A program made the position numbers and the translations under genes. Of a stretch of 17,943 nucleotides of DNA, positions 1 to 8,675 are shown piece after piece; positions within the stretch are counted from its first letter, which is position 1, and every line of letters starts with the position of its first letter. The notes under the pieces were generated by a model. It was not told where the DNA came from. It saw only the letters and a list, made by a program, of their open reading frames with translations, and did not search any database. The stretch comes from CAZLYK01 sp964563495 (GTDB lineage Bacteria; Acidobacteriota; Blastocatellia; RBC074), in the NCBI GenBank assembly GCA_964563495.1, contig CAZLYK010000113.1, forward strand, positions 1-17,943, read 5' to 3'.

Positions 1-14
1 TGTCTATTTTCTTC
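1..14. repeat. Edge fragment of CAGGATT-type inverted-repeat element
   Basis: The first bases (TGTCTATTTTCTTC) match the outer end of the right arm of the complete element at 8532-8669, where TGTCTATTTTTCTTG occurs. Read on the minus strand this is AAAATAGACA, the usual opening of an element arm placed at a gene 3' end. Only the outer tip lies in the window. The match is short, so the assignment depends on the better copies elsewhere and on its position at the end of the glycosyltransferase gene. Confidence 0.6.
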
Positions 15-1778
15 TTTATAATTGGGGCGATTGCTGTAAACAGATTTTTCACCAGCCGTTTTGATCAGGTACATCTCGCCCTGAATCGCCTTCCTGACAT
101 TTTCCAGATTGCCATCGTGAGTAAAGAGAAAGACGCGCCGATCTCCCTTCCAGAAGCGAGCGATGTCGTCATCGCCGATAAAAACCTGTGGGGCGTCAGG
201 ATAGTATGATCCAAATTCGAGGCCGGTCATCCTGCCATTGAGCAGGTAGACTTTTTCGGACAGGTAGAACCCGATGCTCGACCCACCCTGATACTCGCCG
301 TTGATGACCACCAGATCTCCCGGGCCCAAGCGCTCCCTGATCGCCACGGCGAGGGGTTTTGATGAAAGATAGGGATCGAAAAAACCGAGCGCCATATGAG
401 CGAAGTACAGGAACGATGCGGTCGTCACGGCAGTCATGAAGGCCGCCGCCAAACACTTCCGCTTCAGCCTCAGGATGAAGGCCAGCAGAAATCCCAGTGA
501 CAGCGTCAGCGCCGCGCCGGCGGCCGGGACGCGCAAGACGGCGAATGCTTCCACCGTCAGATCTGACATGTGCCCGAGCGCGAGTTTGTAATTATCCGGA
601 TTATGGGTGAGGGCTTCCGAGATATCCGCGGCGGGTTTGATCTGGCGCGATATCCAAAGCAGATAGCCGAGCGCCAGCCCGATGATCATGCCCAGAAATG
701 CGAGCAGCCCCTGGCCGGCAACGGCCCAAGGCGGATTCCGTCTTTCTCCGGCCGCCAAGCCGGCGCCGGCCAGCAATGCCAGGGCCGGAAATGCCGGAAA
801 CGTGTAATATTCCTGCCGCGTCGAAAAAGAGAAGAAAACGATTACCACCAGCACCCATAGCCAGACGAACAATCTCTGCTGATTTTCACGATCGGCCGGG
901 CGCCATAATTCGCCTAACCGCCGCCAGGACATCGGCAGGAAGACGCTGAATGGAAATAGCCAGACCAGATGCAGCAGCCAGAATGAGAAGAGCGGGACCG
1001 TGTCGTAATCCGCCGGGTAACGTTTTCCGAGGTAACGTAAAAAGTGCTCGTTGATAAAGTAGAACCAGAAGAATTTGTCGTTGCGCCAGATCGCCAGGGC
1101 GTGCCAGGGTCCGGCGATGAGCAGAAAAAGTAGAATCCCGCTGATCAGGCGCATCCGCAACAGCCGCTTCCAACCATTGGTCAGAAGAACGAAAAAGAAG
1201 AGAACCCCGCCGGGAAAGACTATCCCGATCAGTCCTTTGGTCACGACTGCCGCCGCCATGCAGGCGTAAAAGATATAGACCCATCGCGTCTCAAGCTCGC
1301 CCAGATAGACCCTCAGAAAGAAGTAGAAAGCGACGGTCAGAAAGAAAGAGATCATGACCTCCGGGATCATGATTCGAGTAAAGAGGTAGACTCCGAGGGC
1401 GGTTGAAATCGCCAGCCCCGAATAGATGCCGGCCGGCTCTCCTCCCATCCAGCGGCCAAAATAATAGACCGCCGCGACCAGCAGCAGCGCACCGATCGCG
1501 AGCGGCAGCCTGGTCGCAAACTCCGTCGTACCGAAGATCCGGTAAGACAGAGCCACCGCCCAGTACATGAGCGGGGCCTTTTCCAGATAACGAATGCCGT
1601 TGATGTGCAGTGTTACCCAGTCATTGCGCTCGACCATCTCACGCGCCGCTTCGGCGTGCGCGGCGTCTGCATCATCCTGCAAAGATGGATTCCAGGCGCT
1701 GCCGATGTAGATCATTCCCGTCAGCAGCAGGAGTAATAACAGGTGAGTTCGGGGGGTGAACCTCTCGGTTATTGTCAT
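1..1778 (-). CDS. ArnT/PMT-like (GT39/GT83-type) integral membrane glycosyltransferase, 3' end cut by window
   Basis: An open frame runs from ATG at 1778 to the window edge with no stop, giving 592 codons. The product is a multi-spanning membrane protein of the PMT_2/ArnT type, which moves a sugar from a polyprenyl-phosphate donor to lipid or protein on the outer face of the inner membrane. Residues 13-28 form the first membrane segment. The following periplasmic loop carries QDDADAAHAEAAREM (about 34-48), with acidic residues where this family keeps its catalytic Asp, and then YLEKAPLMYW (64-73), equivalent to the family's KPPL.YW motif. NEHFLRYL (243-250) is also family-typical. Many hydrophobic segments follow, then a soluble C-terminal domain of about 120 residues. 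AGGA lies just upstream of the ATG, inside CTCAGGATTAA, which itself resembles a unit of the neighbouring repeat. If the adjoining element matches the other copies, the frame would stop at TGA a few codons beyond the edge. Donor and acceptor cannot be told. Confidence 0.85.
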   Translation of the reverse strand, partial: MTITERFTPRTHLLLLLLLTGMIYIGSAWNPSLQDDADAAHAEAAREMVERNDWVTLHINGIRYLEKAPLMYWAVALSYRIFGTTEFATRLPLAIGALLLVAAVYYFGRWMGGEPAGIYSGLAISTALGVYLFTRIMIPEVMISFFLTVAFYFFLRVYLGELETRWVYIFYACMAAAVVTKGLIGIVFPGGVLFFFVLLTNGWKRLLRMRLISGILLFLLIAGPWHALAIWRNDKFFWFYFINEHFLRYLGKRYPADYDTVPLFSFWLLHLVWLFPFSVFLPMSWRRLGELWRPADRENQQRLFVWLWVLVVIVFFSFSTRQEYYTFPAFPALALLAGAGLAAGERRNPPWAVAGQGLLAFLGMIIGLALGYLLWISRQIKPAADISEALTHNPDNYKLALGHMSDLTVEAFAVLRVPAAGAALTLSLGFLLAFILRLKRKCLAAAFMTAVTTASFLYFAHMALGFFDPYLSSKPLAVAIRERLGPGDLVVINGEYQGGSSIGFYLSEKVYLLNGRMTGLEFGSYYPDAPQVFIGDDDIARFWKGDRRVFLFTHDGNLENVRKAIQGEMYLIKTAGEKSVYSNRPNYKEENR

Positions 1779-1791
1779 TTAATCCTGAGTA

Positions 1792-1877
1792 AAGAGACAG
1801 GATTGACAGGATTGTTTCAGGATTAAACAAGAACAATCTTGTTTAATCTTGAAACAATCCTGTCAATCCTGTCTCTT
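1792..1877. repeat. CAGGATT-type inverted-repeat element, copy A (41-bp stem, likely terminator)
   Basis: Two 41-nt arms, 1792-1832 and 1837-1877, are reverse complements except for one position that is still a G-U pair in RNA. The loop is ACAA (1833-1836). The left arm holds CAGGATT at 1798, 1807 and 1818 and CAAGA at 1828, so heptamer starts are spaced 9, 11 and 10 nt, about one helical turn. The arm end overlaps the last two bases of the receptor's TAA stop (1876-1878), and the glycosyltransferase ATG is 14 nt from the other end. The transcript would fold into a very stable hairpin, so it probably stops or processes receptor mRNA. There is no U tract, so classical intrinsic termination is not shown. 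Confidence 0.9.
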
Positions 1878-4437
1878 AGAAGATCAGATCGAAATCCACA
1901 CGGAACCGTCGTTTGTTCTGTCCGAAGAATAGACCGGACTGCGGATCGGCAATGTTGTTATGAACGGCCGACGGGTTGAAGTGGTTGGTGAAGTTATAGA
2001 CGCTGACCGAGACGCGGACCGAGGTCGGATCCTTAAGCTTGTACTTAAACATCGATTCGACCACGCGGTTGATCTCGAACTCGCGGATGAAGCGCGCATC
2101 GAGCGAGAAGAATTTCGGAAAACGGGTTTGGTCCGAATAGGGCTGCCCCACGTATTTCTGTCCGGCGTCGAGGGCGACATAGGGCAAGCCGGTGCGCCAC
2201 TCAAGCAGCGGCGAGACCCGGGCTTTCCAGGGGAGCTTAACCGTGCCCCAGGCCAGAAAACGATGTGGCAGGTCGGCCGGGAGATTGCTGTATTGATCCG
2301 GTCGCACTACCGGGAAGGGGAAATTTCCCAGGTAATTATTGAACTCGTTCAAATTGCCCTGCGCCCGGCTGCGGACGTAAGAGAAGAACAAGGTCTGATT
2401 CTCTCCCCAGTTGAATTTTGAGACGACTTCGAGTTGGCGGTACCTCGATTGCCCTCTCCCGCTGAGCACCAGAGCGTCGCGCCCCTGAAAAAGTTGGGGC
2501 GTGACCGTGACCAGTCCGAATGAGTTGCTCTGCTGGTAGTTGACGCGGATGCGAAGGTTGTTCAGGATCGGATGCTCAACCTCGGCCGTCCAGGTCCCCG
2601 AATAAGGGGCGAAGTTGCCCACGTTGTTGCCACGGATGACGAAAGGTGTATCCCCGCTCTCCACCTGCTCGGTGATATTGGCGTAACGGCGTGGGCCGTC
2701 AATGATCACTCCGCCGGGGCCATAGGTCGTGATGATCTGTTCGGGCAGCTTATCGAACGAATAGACGGTGAGCGGAACCCGGTCATAGAAGAAGCCGTAA
2801 CCGCCACGCAGGACTGTCCTTTGATTCCCGAACGGCGTCCAGACCAAACCCGCACGCGGCGCCAGACGGATCGACCTGGTGATGCTCTGGCGCTCTACGC
2901 GCATGCCCAGATCGAGTGCGAGGGTCGGCGTGACGACAAAGTGATCCTGTGCAAAGGCGGCGAATTCCGTATCGTTGCGCGCATAATCACTGCCGCCGGA
3001 GAACTCAATCCGTTCGAGCAACTGCTGTTGCGTGTCCCGAATGTTGACTGAGCGACCCAGATACACCCCGTCGTTGTGTGTCCGGGTCAACCCACCGCCG
3101 AGCTTGAGGTTATGAGTCCCAGCCCATGGCATCGGTTTGAGCGAAAAAATTTCGAGCAGTTCGTAACGGGACGATCGCCGGTCCTGTGTGTTGAAGTAAT
3201 TGCCGGAATTACCCGTCGGCGAGAGGGTCATCTCCTGCAAGCCCTGCGACCAGACGTCAATCCCGGCTCGCTTGATCGAGAGGGTCGATTCGAGCAGATT
3301 CTCGCCGATCGTCCAACGGTCAGTCACCACACCGGTATAATCCCGCGCGCGGAAATTCGGCGTCACCGGACGTCGGTTGAAGAAATCCAGGTTGAAGAAC
3401 TTTGCCTGCCGAGGTGCGATGTGGAGCGTCCCGGTGATCGAATGTGTCGCGGAAGGAAGGTAATCGGCCTGGGTAAAAGAATTGACCGATTCGCTGACTG
3501 TCTCATTTTCAGGGAAGGTCAGCGCCAGCACCCGCCGCTTGGCGATGCGATACTCCAAGCCCTGAGAGAAATAGAGCTTGTTGTTGATGACCGGACCGTT
3601 AAAAGTTATCCGCGGCGTGAATTCGCGCAGACCACGCAGGTGACCGCCCAAATAGCGCATCTCGGGAAACGGATCGTTGAACTCGAAGTTCCATTTGTCG
3701 CCTCCGCGCCGCGTCTCGACCGAGACCACTCCCGCCGTGAAGCGCCCATATTGAGCCAGATATGGCGTCTTGAAGACGCTGATCGTGTTGACAACGTCGA
3801 CCGGGACGGTGAGCCCGAATTGCCCGGTCGCCGGATCGGTCACGTCAGCCGAGTTGACCAGCAGCGCGCTGCGATTCTCACTCGTCCCGGAGATCTTGAG
3901 TTGCCCCTGATCGGTTCTGATGATGCCCGGCACGAGCGGCAGGGTCTCAGCCACATTGGTCGCGCGAAGCGCGGAATCGCGCACCTGGTTTCGCTGCAGA
4001 TCAAGCGATGGCGATCCGCCTTGTTCGATCGGGCTGCTCGCCGCGGCGCTCGCCGTCACCTCGACCGTTTCACCGATCTTGATCTTCGGCGTCATGACAA
4101 ATTGAACTTCGAGCGCCCTGCCGCCGCTCACCGCCAGATCGGCCCTGGTCAGAGTCTCAAAACCTTCCTTGGACACCGTCAACTGGTAATTGCCGGCTGC
4201 CGCCGCGACAAACCGCGCCTCACCATTCTCATCCGTGATCGCCGTGCCAACCACCGCATGGTCGCGTTTTAACTCCAGGAACACGCCGGATACCGGCTTG
4301 TCCGCTTCATCCCGCGTGATCACGCGGAGCAGCGAATCCTGTGCCTGTAGATCGATTGACAAGGTCGTGAGGAGCAATAAGGCAATAAACCAAAGGAAAA
4401 ATCGCCGGTTGATTGAATAAAATATCTTGAAATCCAT
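1876..4437 (-). CDS. TonB-dependent outer-membrane receptor, Oar-like, with CarboxypepD_reg N-terminal domain
   Basis: The 853-residue product starts with a signal peptide (hydrophobic core about 13-26; likely cleavage after LQA at 32). Residues 36-116 form a carboxypeptidase-regulatory-like Ig fold with GTAITDENGEARF and a GNYQLTVSKEGFE strand. A plug domain follows at about 150-245 (ALRATNVAETLPLVPGI, then GRFTAGVVSVETRRGG). The rest is a beta-barrel ending in VDFDLIF, the C-terminal aromatic signature of outer-membrane proteins. This architecture is abundant in Acidobacteriota, where such proteins are thought to import large or scarce substrates using TonB energy. I see no clear TonB box. 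AGGG lies 9 nt before the ATG. The gene follows a terminator-like hairpin and a repeat element, so it is probably transcribed apart from nrdJ. It is separated from the glycosyltransferase by copy A. The substrate is unknown. Confidence 0.92.
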   Translation of the reverse strand: MDFKIFYSINRRFFLWFIALLLLTTLSIDLQAQDSLLRVITRDEADKPVSGVFLELKRDHAVVGTAITDENGEARFVAAAAGNYQLTVSKEGFETLTRADLAVSGGRALEVQFVMTPKIKIGETVEVTASAAASSPIEQGGSPSLDLQRNQVRDSALRATNVAETLPLVPGIIRTDQGQLKISGTSENRSALLVNSADVTDPATGQFGLTVPVDVVNTISVFKTPYLAQYGRFTAGVVSVETRRGGDKWNFEFNDPFPEMRYLGGHLRGLREFTPRITFNGPVINNKLYFSQGLEYRIAKRRVLALTFPENETVSESVNSFTQADYLPSATHSITGTLHIAPRQAKFFNLDFFNRRPVTPNFRARDYTGVVTDRWTIGENLLESTLSIKRAGIDVWSQGLQEMTLSPTGNSGNYFNTQDRRSSRYELLEIFSLKPMPWAGTHNLKLGGGLTRTHNDGVYLGRSVNIRDTQQQLLERIEFSGGSDYARNDTEFAAFAQDHFVVTPTLALDLGMRVERQSITRSIRLAPRAGLVWTPFGNQRTVLRGGYGFFYDRVPLTVYSFDKLPEQIITTYGPGGVIIDGPRRYANITEQVESGDTPFVIRGNNVGNFAPYSGTWTAEVEHPILNNLRIRVNYQQSNSFGLVTVTPQLFQGRDALVLSGRGQSRYRQLEVVSKFNWGENQTLFFSYVRSRAQGNLNEFNNYLGNFPFPVVRPDQYSNLPADLPHRFLAWGTVKLPWKARVSPLLEWRTGLPYVALDAGQKYVGQPYSDQTRFPKFFSLDARFIREFEINRVVESMFKYKLKDPTSVRVSVSVYNFTNHFNPSAVHNNIADPQSGLFFGQNKRRFRVDFDLIF

Positions 4438-4508
4438 ATGACTTAGCCCTGGGTTCTTTCATCCCAAAGTCTTTTCCTAACGGGGCAACAGACAATACGA
4501 AGAACCTA

Positions 4509-4544
4509 CTGCTCATTGGATCTATCTTTATCCTCAATGAGCAG
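4509..4544. promoter_or_regulatory. 10-bp perfect inverted repeat in the receptor gene 5' region
   Basis: CTGCTCATTG (4509-4518) and CAATGAGCAG (4535-4544) are exact reverse complements around a 16-nt centre. The pair lies 72-107 nt upstream of the receptor start codon, downstream of the candidate promoter, so it would be a leader hairpin or an operator. It lacks a U tract in the minus direction and so does not look like a terminator. Its function is not shown. Confidence 0.4.
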
Positions 4545-4589
4545 AAAAAATTTACTCCAGATTGACAACAGATCGAATAACCAAAAGGA

Positions 4590-4595
4590 ATTATA
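4590..4595 (-). promoter_or_regulatory. Candidate -10 box (TATAAT) for the TonB-dependent receptor gene
   Basis: On the minus strand the sequence reads ACTGTATAATTCC, an exact TATAAT preceded directly by TG. No convincing -35 box is seen 17 nt upstream. A start near 4583 would give a leader of about 145 nt. The position just after the nrdJ terminator hairpin supports it, but a lone -10 match is weak evidence. Confidence 0.35.
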
Positions 4596-4600
4596 CAGTA

Positions 4601-4628
4601 AAAATTGGGCTTGAGTCTTTAAGCCCGA
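4601..4628 (-). terminator. Probable intrinsic terminator downstream of nrdJ
   Basis: Read on the minus strand, GGGCTT and AAGCCC pair across the 8-nt loop AAAGACTC (4607-4626), extended by a wobble and an A-U pair. The run AATTTTTACTG follows. A GC-rich stem with a short T run is the classical rho-independent form. It lies about 140 nt after the nrdJ stop codon and beyond repeat copy B, so nrdJ transcripts meet the long repeat hairpin first and this second. Confidence 0.55.
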
Positions 4629-4680
4629 TCTTTTCCGGGTGGGAGAATGGATAATTAGAAAAGGCTCAATTTGGCGGGAG

Positions 4681-4759
4681 AATAGCCGGGATTGACGGAA
4701 TTTTAGGAAGCTTGATAATCTTGTTCAATCTTCCTAAAATCCCGTCAATCCTGGCTATT
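4681..4759. repeat. CAGGATT-type inverted-repeat element, copy B (diverged, 35-bp stem)
   Basis: Arms 4681-4715 and 4725-4759 match as reverse complements at 32 of 35 positions around the 9-nt loop TAATCTTGT. The outer end AATAGCC corresponds to AATAGAC of the other copies, and the heptamers have drifted to CGGGATT and CGGAATT, still 9 nt apart. Both arms carry the same drift, so the stem is kept while the sequence departs from the other copies. The element begins 9 nt after the nrdJ TAG stop (4769-4771), again at a gene 3' end. Confidence 0.85.
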
Positions 4760-4768
4760 TTCTTGAGG

Positions 4769-7171
<2,403 letters not shown>

Positions 7172-7203
7172 TGTGCCTTCCTTGAAATTTAATGGGTTAC
7201 CCT

Positions 7204-7217
7204 CGACTCATCAGTCG
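7204..7217 (-). other. Small hairpin in the nrdJ leader
   Basis: CGACT and AGTCG pair around a 4-nt loop, 33-46 nt before the nrdJ start codon. The predicted leader is about 188 nt, long enough for an RNA element, but I could not recognise a cobalamin riboswitch: there is no convincing B12 box. This hairpin alone is too short to assign a role. Confidence 0.25.
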
Positions 7218-7365
7218 CAGCTCATGTTAACCAAGTTTTGATTTTTTTATGAGTAGAAATAGCTGAAAGATCGATTGTGAGATTGTCTGACATGCTTCCT
7301 CATATCGAGCTGGGAAAGCGTTCGGTCTCGACGGATGAAGTTCCTTTTGGTCCTGAGCGGCGCTG

Positions 7366-7395
7366 AATATATTCCACTAGATACAGAGTTGTCAA
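7366..7395 (-). promoter_or_regulatory. Sigma-70-type promoter for nrdJ
   Basis: On the minus strand a perfect -35 box TTGACA (7395-7390) is followed after 18 nt by TATATT (7371-7366); ATATAT at spacing 17 is an alternative. Transcription would start near 7359 and leave a leader of about 188 nt before the nrdJ ATG. It is the best promoter match in the nrdJ upstream region and is flanked and overlapped by NrdR-like sequences. Confidence 0.65.
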
Positions 7396-7405
7396 TCGGA
7401 AAAGT

Positions 7406-7421
7406 CACCTATATATTGTGG
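7406..7421 (-). promoter_or_regulatory. NrdR-box-like operator upstream of nrdJ
   Basis: CACCTATATATTGTGG contains a 12-base core, CTATATATTGTG, that fits the NrdR box consensus acaCwAtATaTwGtgt (recalled from the literature) at every core position. It lies 11 bp upstream of the nrdJ -35 box. A second, degenerate palindrome GAATATATTC (7365-7374) overlaps the -10 box, with centres 44 bp apart. NrdR usually binds paired boxes on the same face of the helix, so repression of nrdJ by NrdR with nucleotide cofactor is likely. The second site lacks the outer C and G, which lowers confidence in a pair. Confidence 0.55.
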
Positions 7422-7539
7422 TCGGCGTAAACTCAAGCCGATAAACCGGAACCGATATTTGCGCGCTGGCTGGGATGGTGTTAAGCTGAATTTGCGGCGT
7501 TGTCTCTACTCAAAACACAGATCAATGAGGTCAAAATCC

Positions 7540-7851
7540 ATGACATCTTGGATAGTCTTGATTTATGGAATTCTGGTCGCCGCCGGCGGCGTTATGGGAT
7601 ATGTCAAAGCCAACAGCACGGCTTCGCTGGCTGCCGGAGTTGTTTCCGGTTTGCTGCTGGCCGGTGCATCGCTGGCGATGATGAAAAATTCTTATCAGAC
7701 CGGCTGGTGGGTCGCGCTGATCGTGACGGTGTTATTGCTGGCGCGATTTGGAACGGCGGCCATGAAGGGGTTCAAGCTCATGCCCGGTGGGATGGTAATC
7801 ATCATGAGCCTGGTCGTGCTCGCGGTCCTGCTGATCAACCGCGGGCGCTGA
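7540..7851 (+). CDS. TMEM14/UPF0136-like small membrane protein
   Basis: The 103-residue protein is almost entirely hydrophobic, with three to four membrane segments separated by short glycine-rich or charged loops. The pattern IYGILVAAGGVMGYVKANS.ASL..G, then SYQTGWW and a FKLMPGGMV segment before the last helix, matches the TMEM14 (Tmemb_14) family, found in bacteria, plant chloroplasts and mitochondria. Bacterial function is not established. GAGGT (7527-7531) sits about 8 nt before ATG 7540, which decides the start; the in-frame ATG at 7525 overlaps this ribosome site and an upstream in-frame extension to 7459 is unlikely. The superoxide dismutase gene follows after 56 nt with no terminator seen, so the two may be cotranscribed. 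I found no convincing promoter for this pair in 7422-7539. Confidence 0.8.
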   Translation: MTSWIVLIYGILVAAGGVMGYVKANSTASLAAGVVSGLLLAGASLAMMKNSYQTGWWVALIVTVLLLARFGTAAMKGFKLMPGGMVIIMSLVVLAVLLINRGR

Positions 7852-7907
7852 TTCCGGGCTGGGGTCATTAAAATAGCGGTCCAAATATCACAGGAGGCAA
7901 ACAGTCA

Positions 7908-8537
7908 ATGAGCGATTTCGTCTATAAACCTAAGTCTTTCGATCTGAGCGATTTGAATGGAATTTCCGACGGCACGTTGGCCATGCATTTCAAGCTTTAT
8001 GAGGGTTATGTCACCAACACCAATCTGCTCAATGAGCGGCTCGCCGAATTGGGTAGGGGTGAAATTACCCCCAAAGAGATGCCGGTATATTCGGAGCTGA
8101 CGCGCCGGTTGGGGTTTGAATACAATGGAATGGTGCTTCACGAGTGGTATTTCGGCAATTTGAAGAAGGGCGGAAGCGGAGCTCCGGACGGCAAATCGGC
8201 CTTCTCTCAGGCCGTCTCCGGCAGTTTTGGCAGCTTTGAGAACTGGAAAAAGAGTTTTGTGACCGTTGGCAAGATGCGGGGTGTGGGTTGGGCAGCGACT
8301 TATCTGGATCCGGTCACCGGTCGAGTTTCGAATCACTGGATCAACCTGCACGAGACGGGCAATGTCGCCGGGTTCGTTCCGGTCCTGATCATGGACGTCT
8401 GGGAGCACGCCTTCATTCGCGATTACGCTCCTGCTGATCGACCGAAATACATCGAGGCCTTCTTCTCGAACATCGACTGGGCGGCCTGCGACGAGCGTCT
8501 GGCCAAGGGCGGAGCCGCACGTCCGGTTGGTAAATAG
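7908..8537 (+). CDS. Fe/Mn-family superoxide dismutase
   Basis: The 209-residue enzyme converts superoxide to hydrogen peroxide and oxygen. The four metal ligands are visible: His27 (AMHFKLYEGYV), His78 (MVLHEWYF), and Asp163 with His167 (MDVWEHAFI). Tyr31 or Tyr34 would be the gateway tyrosine. The sequence is divergent from textbook SodA/SodB: LHEWYFGNL replaces NHSFFW-type motifs, and GVGWAATYLD replaces the usual GSGW segment. Gly74 stands where iron enzymes have their second-sphere Gln, and His148 lies near the position where Mn enzymes have Gln and mycobacterial enzymes have His, so the metal cannot be assigned by rule. No signal peptide is present, so it is cytoplasmic. AGGAGG lies 10 nt upstream of the ATG. 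Its TAG stop is formed by the first bases of repeat copy C. Confidence 0.93.
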   Translation: MSDFVYKPKSFDLSDLNGISDGTLAMHFKLYEGYVTNTNLLNERLAELGRGEITPKEMPVYSELTRRLGFEYNGMVLHEWYFGNLKKGGSGAPDGKSAFSQAVSGSFGSFENWKKSFVTVGKMRGVGWAATYLDPVTGRVSNHWINLHETGNVAGFVPVLIMDVWEHAFIRDYAPADRPKYIEAFFSNIDWAACDERLAKGGAARPVGK

Positions 8538-8669
8538 ACAGGATCGACAGGACTTTTGCAGGATTAAACAAGATTACTGAGTGGAAGAGTGATTGGAGTT
8601 GACCTTGATCTTTCTTCCCCTGAACAATCCTGTCTAATCCTGCAAAAATCCTGTCGATCCTGTCTATTT
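8532..8669. repeat. CAGGATT-type inverted-repeat element, copy C (44-bp stem, bidirectional terminator candidate)
   Basis: Arms 8532-8575 and 8626-8669 are reverse complements at 41 of 44 positions. They flank a 50-nt centre (8576-8625), much longer than in copies A and B, with a minor internal pairing (GGAAGA at 8583, TCTTCC at 8613). Heptamers start at 8539, 8548, 8559 and 8569, the same 9, 11, 10 spacing as in copy A. The element fills the gap between convergent SOD and deg: it supplies SOD's TAG stop (8535-8537) and ends 6 nt before the deg TAA (8676-8678). A role as shared terminator or mRNA 3' stabiliser is the natural reading. Confidence 0.9.
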
Positions 8670-8675
8670 TTCTTG

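Noticed and set aside
1792..1877. CRISPR array or direct tandem repeat
   Set aside because: The repeats form inverted arms with short heptamers rather than direct repeats with unique spacers, and no cas gene is present.
3076..4272. 398-codon plus-strand open frame
   Set aside because: It lies wholly antisense to the TonB-dependent receptor, whose domains are clear. The translation is Arg/Asp-rich without family features, as expected for an antisense shadow in GC-rich DNA.
4562..4596. Plus-strand promoter with TTGACA at 4562
   Set aside because: The only TATA-like box is about 26 nt away, and no plus-strand gene follows.
7172..7359. Cobalamin riboswitch in the nrdJ leader
   Set aside because: A B12-dependent enzyme with a leader near 190 nt made this worth checking, but no B12 box or other conserved aptamer segments could be found by eye. 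A covariance search would settle it.
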